Positions 43,253 through 52,900 of a DNA stretch of 64,000 nucleotides are shown piece after piece; position 1 is the first letter of the stretch; the number at the start of each line of letters is the position of its first letter. Location: assembly GCF_910592395.1 (NCBI RefSeq), contig NC_088312.1, positions 13,826,001 through 13,890,000 of the forward strand, read 5' to 3'. The DNA is from Lineus longissimus (taxonomy: Eukaryota; Nemertea; Pilidiophora; Heteronemertea; Lineidae). The translations under genes were made by a program, and so were the position numbers. The notes beneath the pieces were generated by a model, which saw only the letters and a list, made by a program, of their open reading frames with translations, had not been told where the DNA came from and made no database searches.

Positions 43253-43557
43253 AGTGAATGAAACACATTACTTCCAGGTGTGCATAATTAATTAAGGCCC
43301 TCCTGCTTTTATGATTGCATGACATGTACAGATAACCTGATCTACATCACAACTTTTGCTGAACCCGCCGCCTGGCTCTAACAAGCCAGTTGCTAGCCTG
43401 ATTAGGTAATCAAGTTGTCAAACACATAATTGGCTATATCTTCAAAATGGATGGAGATAATTGCATTTGGTTTTCTGTATTGTATAAAGTGTTAGGTACA
43501 CTTTTGAAATCGTCTTACAGCAGAAAATGGCAAAAAACCTTGATATATGGCCTTTAA

Positions 43558-44325
43558 AGTTTCAGCGACACACCCCGGTGCTAGGATTGGAGAAGTATTT
43601 GATGTCGATTGCTTTGGCTTCAGAGGTGTAGAAAGATTGAAGCCCTGACTACTAGTATCCTTCCTGTCTTCCTCTATGGACTGGTTAGTAATAGGTAAGC
43701 AGTCGGCTATAACCGACACATTCCTACTATTACTCACAACGTCGATGGGACTGGGACAGTCAGCTGTCACTAACACCTTTCCCAAATCGCCATTGCCTGT
43801 ATCCTGATTTGCACAGTGAAGTGGCTTCTGATAGGAAGTTTCTTTGATATCTGTAACTGAAGACACAGCACCCTTGATTTGTGGTAGCTTCATAACAGTG
43901 ATTTGTATTGCCGTGTCTTCGAAGACATCATGTAAGACTTGTACGACCTTTGGCCACTGTAAACCATCTAATCCACAGCCAATCTTCGGAATAGACAAGG
44001 CCGTGTAACCATTCTTGAGAAGATGCTGTTTCATCGCTACAAGGCTTTCACGCAGGTCTGCATAACATGGTTTTTACCAGTGGGCCTGTTTTGTGACCAA
44101 GTAATAGACGTGACGCTGCTCCCGATAAAGAACTCCTATTTGGCCTACTGCGACTTGCTGGGCTAATAATTCCTTTACTCCGTTGTATCTGGATTTAAAT
44201 TCTGATGCAATTCCGGCACCCATGGCAAAATCCGCACTAACGCAGTGAGCCAACAGTTCTGTTTTTTGGCTAAAGAGGTCTCCAATTTTTTCTGTGATAG
44301 TGAACTGTTCATTTCGGCCTTCCAT
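43558..44325 (-). CDS. TARG1/OARD1-like macrodomain, N-terminal part of outer Pol; one in-frame stop
   Basis: Numbered from the ATG at 44325, the domain covers residues about 7-155. It shows [48 protein letters not shown] and [17 protein letters not shown]. These are the nucleotide-loop and catalytic-loop motifs of the TARG1 (OARD1/C6orf130) class, which removes ADP-ribose from acidic side chains. Lys79 (VTKQ) and Asp120 (CGLDG) sit 41 residues apart, the same spacing as the catalytic Lys84/Asp125 of human TARG1. The frame is open upstream of the ATG to the slippery site, so the domain would be made as part of Gag-Pol. One TAA (44076-44074, codon 84) interrupts this copy. After the domain comes about 90 residues of Ser/Asn-rich linker, cut by the TTAA insertion. 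Removing that insertion puts the linker in frame with the protease and RT. Confidence 0.9.
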
Positions 44326-44366
44326 TTTGACTTGGGCAGGAACACGGCCGACCTGTTCTGCCCCTC

Positions 44367-44376
44367 CTAGTTTAAC
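44367..44376 (-). other. -1 frameshift site, G TTA AAC TAG
   Basis: Read on the minus strand in the Gag frame, the last sense codons are TTA AAC followed by the stop TAG, with G before them. GTTAAAC fits the X-XXY-YYZ slippery type loosely (it is the heptamer used by some nidoviruses). A -1 slip leads into GTT AAA CTA GGA GGG, which is exactly the frame of the macro-Pol ORF. No downstream pseudoknot was modelled. Confidence 0.75.
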
Positions 44377-46541
44377 GTAGACTTTGATGAGTCAGCCAAC
44401 TGGTTAGGTTTACGCTGACTTTTTGTTGGACAATCTTTTGAGAAGTGGCCATCTTGGCCACATGAGTAACAGGCGCCAGATACTCCCCGGGGCTGTGTGG
44501 GGGCAACTGATTTGGGGGCGCTACTTGCTGAGGTGGGTTCTAAGCGCTTCAGAGTTTTAAGTAGTTCCACCATAAGTTCCTGGGTTGTTGAAGAGCCCCC
44601 CTGACTTGGTTTAGGGTTGGTCGGACTAAAACGATCCTGTTTGACGTTTGCACTCCGCCAATTATTGGGGCCCGGTGGGCGTCGTATTTGGCGTATCTTA
44701 CCAAACTGATCCTCCTCCCACTCACACTCTTCATCATCGTCCGGTAATGCTAGTCGCCTTGCTGTCGCTGTTGGTCGTATAGATCCATATAAAACTTTCT
44801 GATTGGCACTAGTCAGCTTCATTAGCTTTAGGGCTTCATGGATGGTCCGTGGGTTTTTATCCATGACTACTTCTGCCTGCTTCTCTCGGGTCCCCTTGAG
44901 GAATACTTCGATAGCAATCTTGTCAATTGTTCTTTGACGCGCTCCAGGGTGAGCATCAAGGGTAAGAAAGTGTACCCTCTGTGAAAATTCCTCCAAGCTC
45001 TCATCCTCCTTCTGTTTTGCTGCATGGACCTTCCGTCTAGCTGCTGGTGGGGCATCCTTAATCTCGAAACGCTGTTTGAGTTGATGCTTCAAGGGCTTAT
45101 ACTCCTTGAGATGAAGCTTAATGGCATATTCCAATGCTTTCTTGGCTAGGCAATCCATCAACCTGCTGGCTTTCTTGGTCTTTCCCCATTTTCTACGATC
45201 AGCAATACGCTCAAATTGAAAGATAAATGGCTCCCATGCCTCTTTAGAGTCGCCTGAAAATATTGGCATCTTTGGCAATGGTGGTGTCCTGCTTCGCTGC
45301 CTGCGACCTTTATGCTTCCTCCTGGCTCGGCGACCATACTGTTCTCTCCGTTCATCCTCAGACGATTCAGAATTTGTTTCCTCTGATGTGTCTTCTGCAC
45401 TTTCCTCAGATGTTGATGACTCATAAGACACAGTATCTGTCTTCTTGGACCCTTGGGTTGTAGGCTCGTCCTGCACTGCTGATGACATTTTCTTCGTGCC
45501 ACTGGTCGTTGGTTTGTCACGACGAGTCAGTTCATTTGGCTGAGGTCCAGCTTGCTTCCTGTCTTGTTTCTCCGGTTTTTTGTCCCCAATACCTGCTGCT
45601 TGATTTCCACCTGCCGCTTTCACGCTGGGACGGCTTCTTGACCCCATGTACACAGAGTCTGTTGGATAAACATTCGACAGCTTCTTTACCAATGAAAATT
45701 CACCATCAGTCCTTTTCTCGTCACTTGGTGGTATACTGGAACTTGCATCCGGGGCTTGAGAAGCCTTCTTTTCACCTGGCCTGTCTGACTGCGGTAAACT
45801 CGAAAACATGGTTGATGGTTGAGAGGCCATCTTCTCACTTGACAAGGGGGGGTTCAAAACACCACACGTCTCCTCTCTGGGTCGACTAGAAAATATGGGG
45901 GGTGGTTGACAAGCCGTCTTCTCACGTGATGGCGAGGAGTACATAAAACTACTAGCCTCCTCCCGGGGCCTACTGTATGACATCGCCATCGGATCTCTCG
46001 AGCATAACATGCCGACTATTTGATCGACTGACTCCTGCAACTGCGCTGCCTCATGCTGTATCTTATATTGAAATTCTCCAATTCGTTGATCGTTCTGGTT
46101 GGCGATGTTAGCAATTTCCCGCAAACGGTGATCAACTGTACACTGTAGCTGTGCAACGTCATGTTGGACTGTATTCTGGACTTTACTGATAAGCTGCTCG
46201 TTCTGGCTGGCTAAGTTTGACAGTTCCCGCAATCCCTCTGCCATTGCCAACTGCTCTTCTGCGGGGGTTGTGCCATCTTGGCGGGGGGGGGGGGGTTGAA
46301 AAGCGAAAATGCCTTTTGCCGTCAGTTCCTGACAATCTTTAAGGGGTACGTTAGTACCCGCAGCTAATTCTTCCGGCGAGTGAATCCAACCTTTTTTTCT
46401 TAAGTCCTTGATACTTTGATCACGCGCCCCCCCCCCCCCTATGCCATTGATCTGTTGCAATGCCTCAATTGATACCGTATTTGGATTCATGATACAGAAG
46501 TCTGAATTGGTACCGGAATATATATTTACAGATAATGACAC
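44367..46541 (-). CDS. gag: Outer gypsy Gag (724 aa)
   Basis: Structural protein that would form the retrotransposon particle. Residues about 23-75 (LQQINGIGGGGARD, LRKKGWIHSPEEL) resemble a helix-hairpin-helix-like segment seen at the N-terminus of some gypsy Gags. A Gln/Glu-rich coiled-coil-like stretch follows, then a long Ser/Pro/Lys disordered region and an acidic serine tract. The capsid-like helical domain starts near residue 420 (PIFSGDSKEAWEPFIFQFER). A single CCHC zinc knuckle, CYSCGQDGHFSKDC, lies near residues 690-705. The frame is open throughout, although it crosses a 13-base G run (46280s) and a C run (46430s) where assembly length errors are likely. It ends at TAG 44369-44367, directly after the slippery heptamer. 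Confidence 0.9.
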   Translation of the reverse strand: MSLSVNIYSGTNSDFCIMNPNTVSIEALQQINGIGGGGARDQSIKDLRKKGWIHSPEELAAGTNVPLKDCQELTAKGIFAFQPPPPRQDGTTPAEEQLAMAEGLRELSNLASQNEQLISKVQNTVQHDVAQLQCTVDHRLREIANIANQNDQRIGEFQYKIQHEAAQLQESVDQIVGMLCSRDPMAMSYSRPREEASSFMYSSPSREKTACQPPPIFSSRPREETCGVLNPPLSSEKMASQPSTMFSSLPQSDRPGEKKASQAPDASSSIPPSDEKRTDGEFSLVKKLSNVYPTDSVYMGSRSRPSVKAAGGNQAAGIGDKKPEKQDRKQAGPQPNELTRRDKPTTSGTKKMSSAVQDEPTTQGSKKTDTVSYESSTSEESAEDTSEETNSESSEDERREQYGRRARRKHKGRRQRSRTPPLPKMPIFSGDSKEAWEPFIFQFERIADRRKWGKTKKASRLMDCLAKKALEYAIKLHLKEYKPLKHQLKQRFEIKDAPPAARRKVHAAKQKEDESLEEFSQRVHFLTLDAHPGARQRTIDKIAIEVFLKGTREKQAEVVMDKNPRTIHEALKLMKLTSANQKVLYGSIRPTATARRLALPDDDEECEWEEDQFGKIRQIRRPPGPNNWRSANVKQDRFSPTNPKPSQGGSSTTQELMVELLKTLKRLEPTSASSAPKSVAPTQPRGVSGACYSCGQDGHFSKDCPTKSQRKPNQLADSSKSTLN

Positions 46542-47020
46542 TGAGATAACAGAATGAAAACTAACAATCAGAAATCACATGTGCAATTAAAATTTTCTCA
46601 CTGACATATATAGCTAATTAGCATGGGCTGTAGGCCCTACAGTATTATAGCAAAACAGTGACAGAGCCCAAATTGCTCCGATTAAAAAACTGACACACAC
46701 ACTACCAGCCACAAGGGCACAACTGTATAAGCGAGGCTGATCAAATACAAATAAACAAATCATAGAGTGCACAACTTGCGCTCGGAAATCACTGCACACT
46801 ATAAACAGTATCGGCAATAGAAAACACTGATGTACATGTATGCAGAATACACTACAATGATATACGCACGGACACTGTCCCGTAGCACTGTAACTCACAC
46901 ATTTACTGATACACAGAAATCTGAACCGGGGCTCCGGAAAAAGAAAGCTGAATTTCTGCTAAACTGCTCTAGTCACGTGTCGCTCCTGCGGTCACAGCCT
47001 CTAGGGAACGCAGAATATTT

Positions 47021-47034
47021 CACTTCTGACACCA
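47021..47034 (-). other. Outer gypsy primer binding site, tRNA-Leu type
   Basis: Minus strand TGGTGTCAGAAGTG, one base after the 5' LTR. It is complementary to the CCA-tailed 3' end of an animal tRNA-Leu (…CACTTCTGACA-CCA), as in many Ty3/gypsy elements. Confidence 0.85.
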
Positions 47035-47035
47035 A

Positions 47036-47231
47036 TGTGGTAAATCAGCTTACCTTTATTAGTGAAATGGATGCTTTTATCCAGCGGTCTAGGCGATGAT
47101 GCTGTGGTCGCGGTACTCGAGCTTCAAGAGGCCCGAATGGGATCTCGGGCGTATGACGGCGTGGCTGTGACCCGTCTGGGTCGGTCGGAGATGACAATCA
47201 TGATGTTTGGATTTGGTGGGCTCCTACTACA
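47036..47231 (-). repeat. Outer gypsy 5' LTR
   Basis: 196 bp; read on the minus strand it begins TGTAGTAGGAGCCCACC and ends GATTTACCACA. It is immediately followed (minus strand) by T and the primer binding site. It differs from the 3' LTR at two positions (CAGCTT versus CGGCTT; GGTCGG versus GGTCAG, + strand). Confidence 0.95.
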
Positions 47232-47502
47232 TTACTCGTACAACTGGACAACACAGATGGGGAGAAGGTTTGCAGATTCCGGCCAAATCTTAATGGCTTA
47301 TCATATCAGCCTGTCTGTTCAACCTCAATCCCCATCCTTCTAAAGGAATTTGCAGTATGTTTTTGGATATCAACAAGCAGCCAATTAAAAGAAAACCCTT
47401 GAAACAAGAAGACGTAGATACATGTAAAAGATACATGCACAATATAATTGAGACTACAACTTAGAGAACACATAGTTGGAAAGTAGGAAGAATAAAACTA
47501 AC

Positions 47503-48474
47503 CTCATGACGACTTGGGACAACCAAAATGTTTCCTCTTCCTCCTTCCTCGACATTGACAACGAAATCTTTCTGACCATTGCCTGAACTTGGACATGGAT
47601 CTAAAATTGCAATTAAAAAAATGGTAATGTTCTATGAAAACAATCAGGAAACTTTGTAAAATATTTTAAGAGGTCGAACAGCAAAGGCTAATTTACATGA
47701 CTCAACAACACAATACTACCAAATCAGCCTTCCAACTGGGAGAAAATTAAGACTGAAAAATGGACAGGTAGGCGAAATTCAAATAAGACTTCTTGGCAGT
47801 TCGGGAAATCCTAACTGCTAAAAGTGAATAATGTTGGTAGATGTTAAAACGAAACATACCACTAGAACTTGTTGAGGGACTGGAGACCAATATGATCTCA
47901 CCCTTCTTTAGCAGCAGATCAAGTTTCTCCAAGTCGGCATTTCCAAGCACGCTTAGATTGTTGCTTTTACGCAACTTGGCAACAATGTCACACGGCATTC
48001 CTAAGGCCGCAAACTTTTGTCTACTGAACTCTGCATAGGAAAAGGCTTTTTCAGGCTTCTTCACAAATGAGGCTGTAACAAGTAATGTAAATAGATTAAT
48101 ACTCGATAACATAAAAACGCTTACTTTTGTTGAATAGATCCCAAATATTTACCAAATTGGTGGATTCCATTCAACTTCAACTCTCTAATTAGGACGACTC
48201 CCTATTAAGGACAACATTGGTCAGTCCCAAGAGGTTCCAATACGCCTTCTGAGTATGATAGTCAACGAATTTCATTGGTGACTTATTACCTCAAATTAAA
48301 CCTATTCTTCATTTGTAAGTAACAGCAACAAATGAGGTCAGTATTTACCATAGAGTTCATTCATTCCAGCTTTAACAGAATTCCGCAACCAATTCGACTG
48401 TCTGGGCACCACTTTTGCAGCACACTGCGTTGATGAAGTTGATGCTGATGTGGATGGGACAGCACTCTCCACTC
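47503..48474 (-). CDS. Unknown spliced gene, 5' exons visible in window
   Basis: Exons 48474-48349, 48072-47860 and 47600-47503 on the minus strand. The introns are phase 1, 1 and then 0 at the last donor, which matches the phase-0 acceptor at 24617 (or 21197) across the 22.5-kb retrotransposon. The predicted protein has a Ser/Thr-rich piece (VPSTSASTSSTQC), then SNWLRNSVKAGMNELYG, then a helical Lys-rich exon (KAFSYAEFSRQKFAALGMP, ADLEKLDLLLKKGEIILVSS), then an exon with VVNVEEGGRGNILVVPSRHE. About 260 residues are visible over seven exons. No start codon was identified, and more 5' exons may lie right of the pogo element. The family was not recognised. Confidence 0.6.
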
Positions 48475-49552
48475 CTAGAAGAAATAATGAGCAAATCAAT
48501 TGACTAAATACATGTAATGAATCTTGGCTCTCGATACCTGAGCATATTTGAGGTTCGCTATGATTGATAATGAAGATAACGAGGTTCTGAATCTGAATGA
48601 TGCCTATAAAATCTATCATCCTTGTACATGTAGCCCACTTGAGGGCTTACACAGTGCAAGTTAAAGATATTAAACGGAATGACAGAAGCAACTGACAGAA
48701 TGGTTACAATGCCAAAAATCATGATGTTTAGGAGGAGATTGAGAAACATAGGGCAAGTCAACCGAAATTCGGCCATGTTTTTTTTCACCCGATTTTAGCG
48801 CTAAATTATGCATTTTCGTTCATTCCAAATCACGTCATAAAGGCCGCCACGTAAAAGAGAACAATCGAATATATAAGTATTGAAAAAATATTGCATTTCA
48901 CCCATTTTTAAATTTGCATTAGCGCCCACATCCGACAAGTGGTTTATCCCATGAAATCGTCCGAAATTCGGCCAGACGTCCATATTTCGGCCGGGGTCGC
49001 CCAAATATCGGCCATGTGAAAATTCCACACAACATAAATTCGGCCAGTCAGGTTTACCATGTATAATGGTGACTTTTTCCTCAAAAAGCGCTTTTAAAAT
49101 GCAGATTTTGTTTGAAATATTGGCCCCAAAAGTATCAATACGCACATATTGTTGTCGTTGTTGTTGTTGCATGTGTGCAATGCAAGCGCCACCCAGAATT
49201 GACGGGAGAGAAATAAACTTGCCAGAGAGGAGTTCCCGCCAGTTTCTAAGGCTATACATTGTATCACTGTACAGTCCGAGAGGAAATTGGGATTCCGATC
49301 CCGGATTCCGATGCATGAGCAGCGTTGGGGACAGAGGTTTTTATAATTTTATGTGTAGTGGAGGCAGGCCACAAAGCTGCCTGTGCTGTTGTGGTCCAAG
49401 AGTTAGCCTCTGTGGCCCCGCTGGCGTTTTACCATGGACCATACTTACCCATTTTTTTCAGTGTCATGCCTGTGTGAGTATGGTGTTAGTAGTCTAGTCC
49501 TTTGGCCAGTCGGTGCGCACTGTGAACCGCAATGTGTATGGCAGACTGGATG

Positions 49553-49772
49553 GGACATAGGTCGTATTTAATGTACACACTAAATCCATTTCATGTTGGC
49601 CTACGTCCATTAAATCAGCAAATGAGAAATTGGTTTATTAGCTACGTGTATACCACACGAAATCGATTTATTGCAGGCCCACATATTCCTCTGTTCTCAT
49701 TGGCAGATTTAATGAACGTACATCATGTACATGAAATGGCCTAGTGTGTACATTAAATTCGACTTATGTCCG
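49553..49772. mobile_element. Foldback/MITE-like element inside the pogo element
   Basis: GGACATAGGTCGTATTTAAT, GTACACACTA, CCATTTCATG and ATTAAATCAGCAAATGAGAA at 49553-49632 recur as reverse complement in 49697-49772 (GTCCGGACATAAGTC, AATTTAATGTACACACTAGG). Arms of about 75 bases flank about 65 bases. It lies in the 3' non-coding part of the pogo element. Confidence 0.75.
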
Positions 49773-49932
49773 GACTCCTGGGAGCTCGGAGGCATCCATG
49801 GTTTTAGAAAGAGACAAAAAGAGATCATGTTAAAATTGGTTTATTTGTGTAACATCCATTGCAACTGAATGATAAAAAGAATGTCACTATGTTTAATTTC
49901 AGCATAGAGTCTCGTAACTATGATTTCAGGGC

Positions 49933-52900
49933 TCACTCTTCCTCGTTTGGACGGCACTTGTGGCAGAACCAGTCATCCTCCTCAGTTATATCGTCATTGT
50001 GGCCAATTGGTATGCAGGAAATGTGTTGCCACTTCATACAGTCATCGCACATTACCCACGGATTCGTCTCTTCATCACCTTCCATGTAGGGAACAAGACA
50101 CATCTGGCACAACTCCATCTCGTCCACATCTTCTTCTTCATCCTTCTTCTTCTTCTTCTTCTTTTTCTCCTTGGTAGGCCTACTCTCAACTTTCTTTCTT
50201 TCAGCCGCAGCTTTCTTTTCTGCCCTCTTTTCTTGTCTCTCCTTCACCTCGCACTGCTTATTCTACTTTCTTTCCGCTGCTGCTAGCTTGTTAGCATATG
50301 CCTCGTCACTGATGAGGACAAAATACTTGTCCACTTTCTTCTTCTGTGCCTTGGTTGTGTGGATGGTCCTGGGGTAAGGCAGTACATCTGCATCCACATC
50401 ATGTGGCGATGAAGCATTGGAGAACGGAAAAAATGTGGAACTGGAACTTGCTGCTGACCCAGAGCTTGCCGATTCCTCCCTGGCCTTGACCTTTAAATTA
50501 CGCCAAGTCTGGTACCGGGCATCAGGAAGGTCGAAGTGATTGTCCAACCGCCTCTGGTAGAGCTGTCTTTCCATTGGTGTGAGGGAAGACTCGATAGCAG
50601 CCAAAGCCAGTCCAGCAGGACATGGCCTCTCCTTTCCATCATCAGCCGCAGGACTAGGCTCAACCTGAAATGAATGGAGGAGTCGTTGAGTAATGAGACT
50701 GACGTTCATATAAGATAGAACTACAATGGGGGAAATGGTGCTATCAAATTATCATGGCATGAAGTTTCATACCAAGTGCTCTTCGTCAACATTCCTCGCT
50801 GCCAATCCTAACATTTCTTCTATTATGTCCATGGCATCATCATCACTGCCGCCCCCCATGTCCTCCTTCATGTCCTTGCCCTGGTCTTCTGCTGTGGGTA
50901 GGCCTACTGTTGGGTCACCACTCTGAAAAATAAAAAAAAAAAATAAAATAATGTAGCATTGTTCATGTAGATGGGTGTAGGTTTACACATTATCACGTTC
51001 CTAAGTAATTTCATAATGGTGCAACACAGTATAACTCCACAAACTTCACACTAGGCCTACCTACCTCCATGACGGCGTGTTGATTTGGAGTTTCTTCATC
51101 GGTCATGTCGGTGTTGTTTTCCACTTGCTGTTTATCCTGAAGAAAAATGAAAATACACCAGATGGATTACAACATGTACAACTTAATTCATCATTTTATA
51201 TTCTAGTAATACTTAATAACTTAAAGAGCCAAAGTTGGGTATACCTACCGTATGTGTTGCATCCAGCGTTTCTAGACTGCCTTGAAAGGTGACCGTTGAT
51301 GGTAGGAACGCTTCGTTCGGCACAGCCAGAGGGTTGAAGGGGAAGATGCCCGTCGCTCGGAAGCCTTTCTGGATGTTGGAAGGAATTACTGAACGTTCCC
51401 TGGCTTGTGTGGCGAGTTGCAAAAAACATGTCTTTGAGACTACTCGGCCTGGATTGTCATTCATGTAATTACAACACACCTCATTCCACTTGGCCTTCAG
51501 TGGACCAAACACAGTTCTGGAAGAATGAAAAAAGCAACATGTCATAAGTGCTTAATGGTTAATCAATTACCATGTAGGCCCTACATGTACATGATGTAGT
51601 CTATCTCAGTCTCTTGCATGTTGTAGGGAATGTGACACAATAGGGGCTTCCAAGCCCACACCACTTAGTTGGCAAGATTTTAAATTGAGACAAATTACAA
51701 TGTATATCTCTAGAATACATCTCCTGCATGGGGTTGAGGCGCATGTTAAGTATCCAGCATTCTGAGCTATAGGGCCTAATTGGGGACTTACCTACCTGTC
51801 AAGTGGCTGGAGCCAATGGGAGGTGTGCTCTGGAAGCTCTACTATGATTATGTCGTTGTCTCTTGCCAATTCAATAAACTCCAGGAAGTTGTGAGAGCCA
51901 TGTCCATCAAGGATAAGGAGTTGTGGCCTCTCCGGACCAATGTATTTCAGAAATTGGTTTCTGAACCAAAGTTCGGCGATACCCTGAAGTAAAGGAGAAA
52001 CAAAATGAAGTGGAGTGGACACATCTATCAAAAGTTCTTGTGTATTCTAAACTCTATGGTAATGCCCCTCGAGTGAGGCTTAACATTTCCAGATGGCAGC
52101 ACTCCCTTGCCATAGTATCATCTATTAGGGCCATACTATACATTTGGATGAAGACAACCACACCAGCACAAGAGAAACCTCAACAACCAGCCCACCTCCC
52201 TTCAGGAGAAGAACAATTCAGGGTGGGCTTTTTATAGGCATGTTCCACAGGTTTTACATAGGCCTAGGCCTTGATGCCCATTCTTACATTTTTTGTCCAT
52301 CCGGACTCGGACACGGAGATGTTTGTTCCTTGTGCTGCTTTATCGGTGTCCATGGAGTGGAGGGTAGCCCTTGTCTTGCCCTTCACTATGTACATAGGAG
52401 GGATGCACTGCCCCGCTGCATTTGCGCACTCTATGTTGGTTATGAGCTCTCTGTTCCCTGACGTTCTTGTTTGGACACTCTTACTCCCTTTTCTGAAATA
52501 AAACGCAACACAATGCTTCAAATACAGTAGGGGCATTTAGGCAGACCTTGTGAAATTAACTTTGGACCCTAAAATAGGCCAGAGGCAGCGAAATATGTTT
52601 GATGTTCCTGTAGGCCCTATCTAATTTTAAATTAGTTAAATTAAGGTGGCATAACCAAGCGTCCTAATGAAAAGGTAATATGTCTACTGCATTTTCCATT
52701 GAACATTCTGATTTAAGCAATGACTTGGTAACTTGTTAAGTCCAATGTTCTATGAACCTGAATGTTATATATGTCCACAATATTAATATTAATAAAACAA
52801 TGGACGATCCATGCATTTTAAAGCTCGATGAGAATAAGTATTAGCCTACCTTGCCACTACCCGTACAGGGTGGTGGTCGAGAGAGAACCCCGTCTCGTCC

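Larger units (their letters stand above)
42198..43553. mobile_element. TTAA-flanked THAP-bearing DNA transposon (Kolobok-like), non-autonomous
   Basis: 1356 bp with 19-bp terminal inverted repeats AGGCCATATATCAAGGTTT, flanked on each side by TTAA (42194-42197, 43554-43557). TTAA duplications occur in piggyBac and Kolobok elements. The ends begin AGG, not the CCC of piggyBac, and a THAP domain, known from Kolobok transposases, lies inside, so Kolobok-like is the better guess. No complete transposase catalytic domain was seen. It interrupts macro-Pol; deleting it plus one TTAA (1360 bp) leaves the two halves in frame (741 bases between the reference codons). Confidence 0.88.
24690..47231 (-). 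mobile_element. Outer Ty3/gypsy retrotransposon with macro-Pol and TatD ORF (contains nested insertions)
   Basis: Two 196-bp LTRs (24690-24885 and 47036-47231) differ at two positions, about 1%. Both start TG and end CA, and the element is flanked by the 4-bp duplication TTAC (24686-24689, 47232-47235). On the minus strand the order is 5' LTR, primer site, Gag, -1 slippery site, macrodomain-protease-RT-RNase H-integrase, a separate zinc-finger/TatD ORF, polypurine tract, 3' LTR. Protease before RT and RT/RNase H before integrase is the Ty3/gypsy order. The 22.5-kb span includes an 11.05-kb gypsy element and a 1.36-kb THAP-bearing DNA transposon; without them it would be about 10.1 kb. It sits in an intron of the unknown minus-strand gene, in the same orientation. 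Confidence 0.95.

Noticed and set aside
42198-43553. piggyBac identity of the TTAA element
   Set aside because: Ends start AGG and a THAP domain is inside, not the CCC ends and DDD transposase of piggyBac.
50159-50286. Leu/Phe-rich ORFs on + opposite the pogo last exon
   Set aside because: Antisense of the Lys/Glu-rich coding region.
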